The position numbers and the translations under genes are program-made. Positions 34,221 through 42,157 of a stretch of 64,000 bases of DNA are shown one piece after another. This DNA comes from Acetivibrio sp964564015 (GTDB lineage Bacteria; Bacillota; Clostridia; Acetivibrionales; Acetivibrionaceae). The notes beneath the pieces were generated by a model. That model made no database searches, was not told where the DNA came from, and saw only the letters and a program-made list of their open reading frames with translations. The stretch is from positions 1-64,000 of the forward strand of contig CAZLZR010000004.1 in NCBI GenBank assembly GCA_964564015.1. The letters are read 5' to 3'. Within the stretch, counting starts at the first letter, position 1; every line of letters begins with the position of its first letter.

Positions 34221-35000
34221 ATGAGCAGAAAGTTAAATAATGTCTATAAAATAATTGTCGTATTAGTGTTCTTTGGAATATGGGAATTTATAAGCCGGAC
34301 AGAAATATTGAATCCTGTATTGGTTCCTGCATTTACGGATGTGGTTAAAAATATATGGGATATGTTTTTGGCCGGTAATTTTACAAAGCATCTCGTCATA
34401 AGTTTAAAAAGAGCCGGGATTGGATTTGCTTTAGCCGTTGTTACAGGCATTCCTTTAGGACTTTTGCTGGGTGGTTGGTTTAAAACTGTACAGAAGTCAT
34501 TAGAATGGCTAATGATAATATTCTCACAGGTAAATCCCTTTGTAATGTTCCATATAATCATTTTAGTTCTTGGTATCGGTGAAAAGCCAAAAGTTATTAT
34601 TATAATGTGGGCTTGCCTATGGCCTATTATTACAAATACAATTTCAGGTATTCAGAATGTCAATGATACGATTTTAAAAGCGGCAAGAGGTTTTGGACTA
34701 GGTAGAGTCGCCATATTTATAAAGGTTGTTTTTCCTGCATCGTTGCCGTCCATTTTTACCGGGCTTCGTTTAAGTGCGGGGTATTCTGTATTTATGCTAG
34801 TAGCAGCAGAAATGATGGGTGCAAGTTCAGGCCTTGGCTGGCTTATTAAAAGCAGTGAGGAAACCTATCAAATCTTAAATATTTATGGAGGAGCACTGGT
34901 GATTGCTTTGCTAGGGGTCTTGATAGATGGGCTTATGCAGCTTTTGGAAAAAAGATTTACAGGTAGAATAAAGGCGGATTATTTAAACAGTGAAATATGA
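34221..35000 (+). CDS. TauC/SsuC-type ABC permease, second subunit
   Basis: This 259-residue permease shows NPVLVPAFTDVVKNIWDMFL, SLKRAGIGFALAVVTGIPLG, IFSQVNPFVMFHIIILVLGI and the EAA loop AARGFGLGRVAIFIKVVFPA. The QxNPF motif is shared with 33229, 52351 and 53148, which sets these four apart from the classical permease at 13718. ATG at 34221 follows AAGGAG. The gene ends 10 bp before the binding-protein start. No ATPase gene is in this operon. Confidence 0.88.
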   Translation: MSRKLNNVYKIIVVLVFFGIWEFISRTEILNPVLVPAFTDVVKNIWDMFLAGNFTKHLVISLKRAGIGFALAVVTGIPLGLLLGGWFKTVQKSLEWLMIIFSQVNPFVMFHIIILVLGIGEKPKVIIIMWACLWPIITNTISGIQNVNDTILKAARGFGLGRVAIFIKVVFPASLPSIFTGLRLSAGYSVFMLVAAEMMGASSGLGWLIKSSEETYQILNIYGGALVIALLGVLIDGLMQLLEKRFTGRIKADYLNSEI

Positions 35001-35010
35001 GGTGGAAGAT

Positions 35011-36003
35011 ATGTTTTTTTATAAAAGGAAGCTTATGTTTCTGATTCTGACAACTTTCGTAATGCTTTTACTTTGGGGATGCAGCCGTGAACAGAGCAAT
35101 ACTGTGGTGAAAATAGCATATCAGGGGGAGATTCAAGAGGCTCCTTTATTAATAGCTCATGAAAAGGAGTTTTTTAAAAAGGAGGGTGTTGATGTAGAAC
35201 TTGTTAAGCTGGATTTTGAAGGCATAAAAGCTGGAATTGCAAGTGGTATGATTCAAGGTGCAACATTTGATTACAGAGTATTTGAGGCAGTTGATAGAGG
35301 AGAGAATATAAAGCTTGTTGCAGGGCTTCACAGCGGATGTACACAGATAATTGTAAACGAGAGTTCAGGTATAAACTCTATAATTGATTTAAAGGATAAG
35401 ACCATTGGGGTTACAAAGCTTGGAAATGGCTCAATGGTGGTAACTGCTGATTTGTTAAAAGCCCAAAAAATTGATCAAAGTATAAAATGGGTAGCTGATG
35501 ATGAGGAAAACTTAAAAAAGCTTATACAAAAGCATGAGGTTGACGCCATAAGCATATTTGAACATCCTGATCCTTCAAAAAGGACATTAAATTCCGGAGA
35601 GAAGATACTGTACAGCAGTTCGAATAAGGACAATAAAGGTAAATCCTATAAACATTTTTATGAAAGCTTTATAGGCTTTGATGGGGATTTCATAGATAAA
35701 AACCGAAAAGCTGCATTCAATACTTCGATAGCATGGCTAAAGGCAGCTCAATGGGTGGATGACAACCAGAATGAAGCATACAATACTTTGATTGATAAAG
35801 GTTATGTGGATAGTGATTTTGAATCAATTAAAAATGAAGCAGCATTTTTTATGTGGATGCCGGGAGTAAAATATGCAAAGGCTCATATTGAGATTTATGC
35901 TAATGGTCAAAAAAGTCAAAAGCTTCTTAAATCAGGTTTCTCAGAGAAGGAATTTCTAAAGAAGATATTTGAACCACTGATTCCGGAGTTGAACGGTAGA
36001 TAA
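35011..36003 (+). CDS. NMT1/SsuA-like substrate-binding lipoprotein
   Basis: This 330-residue binding protein has a signal peptide with lipobox MLLLWGC. The mature domain has KIAYQGEIQEAPLLIAHEKE, FFKKEGVDVELVKLDFEG, LVAGLHSGCTQIIVNESSGI and DLKDKTIGVTKLGNGSMVV, as in nitrate/taurine/thiamine-precursor binding proteins. The GLHxGC motif is shared with the binding protein at 46095 and is not seen in the TauA-like protein at 14603. ATG at 35011 follows GAGGTGG; GTG at 34990 is rejected. It is the third gene of the attenuated transport operon. Confidence 0.88.
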   Translation: MFFYKRKLMFLILTTFVMLLLWGCSREQSNTVVKIAYQGEIQEAPLLIAHEKEFFKKEGVDVELVKLDFEGIKAGIASGMIQGATFDYRVFEAVDRGENIKLVAGLHSGCTQIIVNESSGINSIIDLKDKTIGVTKLGNGSMVVTADLLKAQKIDQSIKWVADDEENLKKLIQKHEVDAISIFEHPDPSKRTLNSGEKILYSSSNKDNKGKSYKHFYESFIGFDGDFIDKNRKAAFNTSIAWLKAAQWVDDNQNEAYNTLIDKGYVDSDFESIKNEAAFFMWMPGVKYAKAHIEIYANGQKSQKLLKSGFSEKEFLKKIFEPLIPELNGR

Positions 36004-36059
36004 TTTTTATGACTGAATAAAATATTTCATGATTTAATGAAATAAATATATAAATCCTA

Positions 36060-36212
36060 TTGACAAAGTAAGGTTTGTCGTTTAAAATGTATATAACAAA
36101 GTAAAACTATAGGTTAAATAATATTAGAAAATTCAAAATTTAAGGGATAAAAATTGTCCGACTAGTATTCTAGAGGTATCTATCAGCAGTATGTTGATTG
36201 AGCCTCTTTTTT
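36060..36212 (+). promoter_or_regulatory. Promoter and attenuator leader of the 36326 binding protein
   Basis: TTGACA (36060-36065) and TAAAAT (36083-36088) are 17 bp apart. The hairpin GA-CTAG-TATT-CTAG-AGGT is at 36160-36177. The terminator is AGAGG-loop-CCTCT with inner ATCA/TGAT pairing, then TTTTTT (to about 36212). A repeat shared with the nifB leader follows at 36211-36268. Confidence 0.85.
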
Positions 36213-36268
36213 AATACCCAAGAAATGCATTTCTTTCTGACATCAAAAATGTCAACCTTAAGGCTAAG
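36211..36268 (+). repeat. Post-terminator repeat shared with the nifB leader
   Basis: AAGAAATGCATTTCTTTCTG, then ACATCAAAAATGTC and CTTAAGGCT match 6836-6883 with small indels. AGAAA/TTTCT pairing is kept in both. Both copies directly follow an attenuator terminator. The rest of the 36004-36325 gap holds only the leader. Confidence 0.6.
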
Positions 36269-36325
36269 CATTAATACTATAGAATTCGTTATTTTGCGAG
36301 AATATTGTTTGGAAGGAGAATTAAA

Positions 36326-37408
36326 ATGGGAGATAGTCAAAAAAAGATTAAGCCGTTTATTTTGGGGGCGATAGGGCTTTTTGTAATAGGAGGGATAGCC
36401 TATGGAGCATATAAAGGCAGAACTCAGGATTCAACACCGTCACAGGTAAAACCAGGAGCAGGAGTACAGGTCGCTTCTAATAGTGAAGACGACGAAAATT
36501 TGATAGAGGTTAGGACTTGGACCAGAAAGGATTGTTCTTTAGCACCATGGTTAATAACTGATAAGTTGGGATACTTTAAAGAGGAAGGAATAAAGCTTGT
36601 TTTTACAGGCGAAATTCAGGCAAATCAGCAGATACCTTCCATAATAAATGGTGACAATGACGTATCATCTGCACACCCAAATACTATACTGGTTGCCAAC
36701 AATGGGGGGGCGGATCTGTTGGGGGTTGTAAGGGGAGGAATAGATCCGGGGCCTGAGGCTGATGGAAAATTCTTACATATGTGGTGGTATATAAACCCTG
36801 AAAAATATCCCGATGTAAAAACTATAGAGGACCTAAAAGATATTCCGGGAAAACTGAAATTCTCAACAATAACAACAAATATTTGTACAGATTTTTTGAC
36901 AAACACTTTATTTGACAAGTATGGTATACCAACTGACAAAATAGAATGGGTTACAATGCCTGATATACAAGCGATACAGGCATTGAAACAGGGTCTGACA
37001 GATGTTGGTTCGGTGCATCCGCCTTTTTATAAAGGCATGGACGATGCCGGTATGAGAAAGATATCTGATACAAGAGAAACAGGATTGGGAGCGTCGGCAG
37101 GTGTGGGTTATTATTACTTTACAAGAGAGTTTGTAGAAAAAAATCCGGACACTGTAGTGCGTTTTATAAGAGCTATCAAAAAAGGGCAAAGGTGGTGCAA
37201 TGCACACCCGGAAGAAACTGCACAATGGACATCTGAGGCCATTGGTGTGCCGGTAACAGGAAATCATTATTATGCTGAGGATGCAACAATAATTGAGAGC
37301 GAAATTGAGCCCTGGCTTGAGCAGCTTGAAAAGAATAAGGTTATACCTGCAGGAAAATTCAAGCCGGGAGATATAATAACCCATGATTTTGAGAAATATG
37401 CCAATTAG
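36326..37408 (+). CDS. Membrane-anchored NMT1/SsuA-like substrate-binding protein
   Basis: This 360-residue binding protein has an uncleaved-looking N-terminal anchor (KPFILGAIGLFVIGGIAYGA) and no lipobox. The mature domain has EVRTWTRKDCSLAPWLITDK, LGYFKEEGIKLVFTGEIQ, DVSSAHPNTILVANNGGADL, HMWWYINPEKYPDVKTIEDL and STITTNICTDFLTNTLFDKY. The start is ATG 36326 after AAGGAG; an upstream in-frame codon at 36305 is rejected. It lies directly before the NifH/D/K-like genes of system A, so its ligand is probably the substrate of that enzyme or a precursor. Confidence 0.85.
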   Translation: MGDSQKKIKPFILGAIGLFVIGGIAYGAYKGRTQDSTPSQVKPGAGVQVASNSEDDENLIEVRTWTRKDCSLAPWLITDKLGYFKEEGIKLVFTGEIQANQQIPSIINGDNDVSSAHPNTILVANNGGADLLGVVRGGIDPGPEADGKFLHMWWYINPEKYPDVKTIEDLKDIPGKLKFSTITTNICTDFLTNTLFDKYGIPTDKIEWVTMPDIQAIQALKQGLTDVGSVHPPFYKGMDDAGMRKISDTRETGLGASAGVGYYYFTREFVEKNPDTVVRFIRAIKKGQRWCNAHPEETAQWTSEAIGVPVTGNHYYAEDATIIESEIEPWLEQLEKNKVIPAGKFKPGDIITHDFEKYAN

Positions 37409-37441
37409 TTTTGGTGGATAAATGCAATAGACTAACAAATT

Positions 37442-37471
37442 GACTAGAAATTAGTAATATTAAAAAGCACT
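37442..37471 (+). repeat. Intercistronic element, copy 2 of 3
   Basis: The copy begins GACTAGAAATTAGTAATATT and ends AAAAAGCACT. ACTA/TAGT pair around GAAAT. It matches 26933-26963 and 62112-62141. Here it lies 25 nt before a complete attenuator hairpin, so the two element types are clearly distinct units. Confidence 0.7.
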
Positions 37472-37495
37472 AGACTTGGATTAAATAATTATGTT

Positions 37496-37549
37496 GACCA
37501 GTAAATGGAGACAAAATTTTTCAAGCTTGATGGAAAGTTTTGTCTCCAT
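37496..37549 (+). promoter_or_regulatory. Attenuator before the system A nifH-like gene
   Basis: The hairpin GA-CCA-GTAAA-TGG-AGAC (37496-37512) runs into the terminator GGAGACAAAA-loop-TTTTGTCTCC then ATTAAATTTT (37507-37549). No TTGACA/TATAAT pair is obvious just upstream, so this copy may attenuate read-through from the 36326 gene and uncouple enzyme from binding-protein expression. TTGACT at 37440 is a possible weak -35. Confidence 0.78.
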
Positions 37550-37573
37550 TAAATTTTATCAAGGATTGAGGTT

Positions 37574-38401
37574 ATGAGAATGAGACAGATAGCTATTTAT
37601 GGAAAAGGTGGAATTGGAAAATCCACTACAACACAGAATTTAACAGTAGGATTGGGAGAAAAAGGCAAAAAGGTAATGATAGTTGGATGCGATCCGAAAG
37701 CAGATTCAACAAGGCTCATTTTGGGGGGATTGGCTCAAAGAAGTGTTTTGGACACCATAAGAGAAGAAGGGGAGGAAGTTGATCTTGAAAACATATTAAA
37801 GACGGGTGTGTTTGGAATAAGGTGTGTTGAATCCGGTGGACCTGAGCCTGGTGTTGGATGTGCCGGAAGGGGGATTATTACTTCCATAAATATGTTGGAG
37901 GAACTGGGAGCATATACGGAAGATCTGGATTATGTTTTCTATGATGTATTGGGTGATGTTGTTTGTGGTGGTTTTGCAATGCCGATAAGGGAAGGCAAAG
38001 CCCAGGAGATTTATATAGTTGCCAGTGGTGAAATGATGGCATTGTATGCGGCAAATAACATCTGCAAAGGCATTCAGAAATATGCTACTTCCGGGGGAAC
38101 AAGACTGGGAGGCATAATATGCAACAGTAGGAAGGTAGACGGAGAGAAAGAACTTTTGGAGGCCTTTGCAAAAGAGCTGGGAAGCCAGTTGATATACTTT
38201 GTTCCAAGGGACAACGTAGTTCAAAGAGCTGAAATTAACAAAAAAACTGTTATAGATTTCGATCCCTCGCATATTCAGGCAGATGCTTATAGAGGCTTGG
38301 CAACTGCGGTTGATGAAAATGGAATGTTTGTTATTCCAAAACCAATGAAACAGGAAAGGCTGGAAGAAATTCTTATGGAGCATGGAATACTGGATATATA
38401 A
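37574..38401 (+). CDS. NifH-like nitrogenase-family reductase (system A)
   Basis: This 275-residue homodimeric [4Fe-4S] ATPase delivers electrons to the D/K-like partner. The P-loop is IAIYGKGGIGKSTTTQN. The cluster cysteines are in GPEPGVGCAGRGIITSINML and YDVLGDVVCGGFAMPIREGK, and the arginine used for ADP-ribosylation in NifH is retained (CAGRG). The whole protein is unusually close to classical NifH. ATG at 37574 is very near the GAGG site, so ATG at 37580 is a plausible start. It is followed after 38 bp by the D-like gene. The name nifH would overstate its role, since the partner lacks N2-fixing residues. Confidence 0.92.
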   Translation: MRMRQIAIYGKGGIGKSTTTQNLTVGLGEKGKKVMIVGCDPKADSTRLILGGLAQRSVLDTIREEGEEVDLENILKTGVFGIRCVESGGPEPGVGCAGRGIITSINMLEELGAYTEDLDYVFYDVLGDVVCGGFAMPIREGKAQEIYIVASGEMMALYAANNICKGIQKYATSGGTRLGGIICNSRKVDGEKELLEAFAKELGSQLIYFVPRDNVVQRAEINKKTVIDFDPSHIQADAYRGLATAVDENGMFVIPKPMKQERLEEILMEHGILDI

Positions 38402-38439
38402 GGTAAATGATTGATGGATGTTAAAAGGAGGAAAATAAG

Positions 38440-39930
38440 ATGGCTATTAATTTAAGGCGTTCGGAAGCGGTTATTAGGGAAAAAAGATTGAAGTCAGTAG
38501 TCGGGTATCAGGGAACTGTAAAAGATCTGGCCAATAAAGCACAATCAGGCTGCTTGAAAAATGCCCAGAGAGGCTTCAGCCAGGCTATAAATTGCAGTTC
38601 TGGTTGTGCACAGGGGCATTTGTCCACAATACTTGATGCGGCAATAGTTAATCATGCACCTATTGGTTGTGCTGCCGATGTTGCAGGTGCGAACAGTGGC
38701 TTCAAATGGGGACAGAATATAAGGAATTGGGAAAAAAGAAATGTAAAGATTATAAACACAAACATGACAGAGGGTGCAACAGTATTTGGAGGAGGTAAGC
38801 TTCTTCGGGAAGGTATACGTGAGGCATACAGGAGATTTAGTCCTAAAGCTATTTTTGTTACCACCTCATGTGCCTCCGGAATAATTGGTGATGACGTGGA
38901 AAGTATTTTAAGAGAAGAGGAAGAAGATTTGGGAATCCCTGTTGTACCGGTATTTTGTGAGGGATTCAGGTCACAAATCTGGGCAACTGGTTTTGATGCG
39001 GCATTTCATGCACTACTTACTCGAATTGTTAAACCACCGGAGAAAAAACGCCCTGAATTGGTAAATGTAATTAATTTTACAGCCAGTGCAAGGGAATATG
39101 TTAAGGAAATTTTTGGGGAGCTTGGTCTTGTACCTCAGTTTGGCATTCCCTATAGTACCATTGATCAAATATCGAGAATGTCGGAGGCAGGTGCAACAAT
39201 CAGCATTTGTGGAACTTTAGGGGGATACTTTGGTAATGGATTGGAGCAAAAATTCGGAGTACCATATGTAACAGCTCTTCAGCCACATGGAATTTCCGGT
39301 ATTGATAATTGGCTGAGGAATCTTGGAAAGGTTTTGGGAAAAGAAAAAGAAGTAGAGGAGTATTTAGCTGAGCAGAAGATAATAACCCAGCCTGAGCTTG
39401 ATGAAATAAAATCAAAGCTTAAGGGAAAGAGAGTTGTTGTTGGTATGGGACCAAGCTTTTCCCATAATTATATCAGGCTTTTAGAGGATTTCGGCATGGA
39501 AGTTGTATGGGGATTGGCCTGGCATTTCGACTCCAAGCATGACCATGGCGGTTTGCCTCATTGTACAATGGAGCTTACCAAAAAAGAAAGAGATATACCG
39601 ATAAGTGTCAGTGACCAGCAAAACCATGAGGTACTGAATTTGCTTAACAAAATAAGACCTGATATTTACATTGGAAGACACCCTGGATTATCTGTCTGGG
39701 CTACAAAAATGGGGATTCCAACCATAATGATAAGTGATGAATACAGTGCATTCGGATATAAGGGAACTATAGATTTCGGATACCGGATTATTGATGCACT
39801 GACCAATAACAGTCTTGCCCGTAATCTTTCCAAAAGGATAAAGCTTCCATATACCGATTGGTGGTTTGAGCAGCAGCCTTTTGAGTTTTTAGAGGATGAG
39901 GAGTTGAAGAAAAATGCCGCAAGTAGTTGA
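38440..39930 (+). CDS. NifD-like catalytic subunit (system A)
   Basis: This 496-residue alpha-subunit homologue keeps all three P-cluster cysteines: C56 (SSGCAQGHL), C77 (HAPIGCAAD) and C144 (TTSCASGIIGDDV). The cofactor cysteine aligned with NifD Cys275 is C257 (ATISICGTLGGYF). By eye, the residues aligned with NifD Gln191/His195 are absent (CEGFRSQIWATGFDAA), and the His442 region reads TIMISDEYSAFGYKG without His. This fits a nitrogenase-type metallocluster enzyme that does not reduce N2, like methylthio-alkane reductase. Its 3' end overlaps the K-like gene by 17 bp in another frame. Confidence 0.9.
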   Translation: MAINLRRSEAVIREKRLKSVVGYQGTVKDLANKAQSGCLKNAQRGFSQAINCSSGCAQGHLSTILDAAIVNHAPIGCAADVAGANSGFKWGQNIRNWEKRNVKIINTNMTEGATVFGGGKLLREGIREAYRRFSPKAIFVTTSCASGIIGDDVESILREEEEDLGIPVVPVFCEGFRSQIWATGFDAAFHALLTRIVKPPEKKRPELVNVINFTASAREYVKEIFGELGLVPQFGIPYSTIDQISRMSEAGATISICGTLGGYFGNGLEQKFGVPYVTALQPHGISGIDNWLRNLGKVLGKEKEVEEYLAEQKIITQPELDEIKSKLKGKRVVVGMGPSFSHNYIRLLEDFGMEVVWGLAWHFDSKHDHGGLPHCTMELTKKERDIPISVSDQQNHEVLNLLNKIRPDIYIGRHPGLSVWATKMGIPTIMISDEYSAFGYKGTIDFGYRIIDALTNNSLARNLSKRIKLPYTDWWFEQQPFEFLEDEELKKNAASS

Positions 39931-41230
39931 GCAAATAAGACATGTGTGCACATTGGGAGCATTCGAGTCCGTACTGGCAATAAAAAGAGCAGTGCCAATA
40001 ATGCATGCAGGACCTGGCTGCGGAGCAAAGCTTTGGACTACTTTGGGAATGCAAAACGGCTGCCAGGGTTCAGGATATGTCGGGGGGCATGCCATACCAT
40101 GCACAAATGCTTCAGAGCAGGAGGTTGTCTTTGGTGGAACCGATCGTTTGCGTGAGGTTATAAGCAATACCTTTAATGTTATTGACGGAGACTTGTTTGT
40201 GGTAATGACGGGATGTACATCAGATATTGTAGGAGATGATGTGGGTGAAGTGACAAGGAAATTTAAAAAGCAGGGAAAGCCCATTGTCTATGTTGAAACC
40301 GGTGGGTTTAAGGGCAGCAATCTCCAGGGACATGAACTGCTTATAGATGCCATAATTGATCAATATTTAGAGCCGACAAAAGAGGTTGAAACAGGGCTTG
40401 TAAATATATGGTCTGTTGTTCCTTATCAAAACACCTTCTGGTCTGGCGATATTGAGCAGTTAAAAGCACTTGTTTCATCCGTTGGGCTAAAGCCGAATGT
40501 AATATTCGGCCCTGATGGTGGGGTAGATGCCTTGAATAAGGTGCCAAGGGCTCAATTTAATTTACTTGTATCTCCATGGGTAGGGCTTAAAAATGTAAAA
40601 AGCCTTAAAGAAAAGTTTGATACTCCTTATTTGCACTATCCGGCTTTGCCGATAGGTCCTACTGAGACAACAAAGTTTTTAAGGACTGTTGCAGAGTTCG
40701 CAGGGATATCATCAGCAGTGGTTGAAGAAGTAATCCAAAAGCAGGAGGAAAGATATTATTATTATCTTGAAAGGGCAGCAGATAATATATTGGAAACAAG
40801 GCTTTTGCCAAGAAGATTTGTAACAATTGCAGACAGTCTTTATGCCTTGGGCATTTCCAGATTTTTAACAAATGATTTGGGACTGATTCCTGAAAAACAG
40901 TTTATAACCGACAGTACTCCAATAGAGTATCAAAACCTTGTATCAGCGGAATTTGAAAATTTTACTGATAATATTGTTGCAGAAACTGTATTTTCAAACG
41001 ATGGTGGTTTTGTTGAAGATGAGCTTAGAAAGATTAAATTCAGGAGCAGACCGTTGATTTTAGGAAGTGCCTGGGACAGGGTTGTAGCAAAAGAACTTAA
41101 GGCATACCAGTTGTCAGTTGCCACACCTATGAGCGATCATATGGTGTTAAGCAAGTCATATGTTGGGTATGATGGAGGTTTGCACCTGACAGAAGATGTT
41201 TATTCCGTGGTGCTGGATGATTTTCAATAA
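39914..41230 (+). CDS. NifK-like subunit (system A)
   Basis: This 438-residue beta-subunit homologue keeps the P-cluster cysteines C12 (HVCTLGAFE), C36 (AGPGCGAKL) and C101 (MTGCTSDIVGDDV), and also has nearby C50 and C63. The typical YVETGGFKGSNLQGHELL segment and the C-terminal SDHMVLSKSYVGYDGGLHLT end are present. It lacks the long N-terminal extension of Mo-nitrogenase NifK. ATG at 39914 lies inside the end of the D-like gene, so synthesis is coupled. It closes the system A enzyme operon, with an 82-bp gap to the nitroreductase-like gene. Confidence 0.9.
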   Translation: MPQVVEQIRHVCTLGAFESVLAIKRAVPIMHAGPGCGAKLWTTLGMQNGCQGSGYVGGHAIPCTNASEQEVVFGGTDRLREVISNTFNVIDGDLFVVMTGCTSDIVGDDVGEVTRKFKKQGKPIVYVETGGFKGSNLQGHELLIDAIIDQYLEPTKEVETGLVNIWSVVPYQNTFWSGDIEQLKALVSSVGLKPNVIFGPDGGVDALNKVPRAQFNLLVSPWVGLKNVKSLKEKFDTPYLHYPALPIGPTETTKFLRTVAEFAGISSAVVEEVIQKQEERYYYYLERAADNILETRLLPRRFVTIADSLYALGISRFLTNDLGLIPEKQFITDSTPIEYQNLVSAEFENFTDNIVAETVFSNDGGFVEDELRKIKFRSRPLILGSAWDRVVAKELKAYQLSVATPMSDHMVLSKSYVGYDGGLHLTEDVYSVVLDDFQ

Positions 41231-41312
41231 ATTTTTTAGCACAAAGACTTGCTAAGTATGTTTATTATACAGTAAGCTATGAGTATAGTTAAATTGTAGA
41301 GAGGAGATTGCC

Positions 41313-41831
41313 ATGAGTTTTATTAATCTAGCTGAAGAAAGGTATTCTTTACGGTCAATTAGCAGCAAACCTGTTGAAAAAGAAAAGCTTGACCTGGCGC
41401 TAAAAGCAGGTCAACTTTCACCAACTGCATGCAATAACCAGCCTCAGCGAATACTTGTTATTGAAAATGAGGAAGCTTTAGAAAAATTAAAAAAGTGTAC
41501 GGCATATCATTTTAATGCACCGATAGCTTTGCTTGTATGCTATGATAAAAATGACAGTTGGAAACGGAAATTTGATGGGGATGACAGCGGAGTTGTGGAT
41601 GCAAGTATAGTAACTACTCATATGATGTTTCAAGCTGCTGAGCTTGGGCTTGGAACTACATGGGTAGGATATTTTGATCCGGCTTTAATTGTTAAAGAAT
41701 TCGGTTTGCCTGAGAATGTTGTACCGGTAGCTCTGCTTCCAATGGGATATCCGTCAGAAGATGCAAAACCAAACCCGGCACATTACCAAAGAAAACCTAT
41801 TGATGAAAATGTATTCTATAATAAGTTTTAA
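41313..41831 (+). CDS. Nitroreductase-family FMN oxidoreductase
   Basis: This 172-residue NADH/NADPH-dependent flavoprotein has an N-terminal EERYSLRSISSKPVEKEKLD, the FMN site SPTACNNQPQRILVIE and the GLGTTWVGYFDPALIVKEFG segment, which are typical. GAGGAG precedes ATG at 41313. It follows system A on the same strand and may share its transcript, so it could supply electrons or handle a product; neither can be read from the sequence. Confidence 0.88.
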   Translation: MSFINLAEERYSLRSISSKPVEKEKLDLALKAGQLSPTACNNQPQRILVIENEEALEKLKKCTAYHFNAPIALLVCYDKNDSWKRKFDGDDSGVVDASIVTTHMMFQAAELGLGTTWVGYFDPALIVKEFGLPENVVPVALLPMGYPSEDAKPNPAHYQRKPIDENVFYNKF

Positions 41832-41897
41832 TGAATTGAGGTAGTATGCTACGAAATAATTAAGTTTTAATTAATGCAAGCTATATGAAAAGGCCAA

Positions 41898-41927
41898 TTA
41901 AGCAGAGCAAATTGATGCTCTGCTTAA
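41898..41927. repeat. Palindromic hairpin after the nitroreductase gene
   Basis: TTAAGCAGAGCA (41898-41909) pairs perfectly with TGCTCTGCTTAA (41916-41927) around a 6-nt loop. It is followed by A residues, not T, on the plus strand. It probably ends or protects the upstream message. Confidence 0.6.
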
Positions 41928-41970
41928 AAAATATGAATTGAATGCAAATTTAAAACACTAATCGTAGATA

Positions 41971-42135
41971 TTGACAAAGTACACATTAAATTTTATAATT
42001 ATATTAAACCAATATGATAACATGGGATTAATTACAGTAAGTATAAACACAGAAAAAATTGTATAGGCTGACTATAAGATAGAGGCCGGTTTGGATTACT
42101 CATTATTTAAAGTAATCTTAACCAGGCCTTATTTT
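41971..42135 (+). promoter_or_regulatory. Promoter and attenuator leader of the 42158 gene
   Basis: TTGACA (41971-41976) and TATAAT (41994-41999) at 17 bp form a consensus promoter. The hairpin GA-CTAT-AAG-ATAG-AGGC is at 42070-42087 with the shortest loop of the family (3 nt). The terminator is AGGCCGGTTTGGATTAC-loop-GTAATCTTAACCAGGCCT then TATTTTATTT. Confidence 0.87.
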
Positions 42136-42157
42136 ATTTGAATTGGAGGGGAACAAA

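Noticed and set aside
37574..41230. Annotating system A as a true N2-fixing nifHDK operon
   Set aside because: The D-like protein lacks, by eye, the residues equivalent to His195 and His442. No nifE/nifN is present and the regulatory setting is sulfur, so only NifHDK-like is justified.
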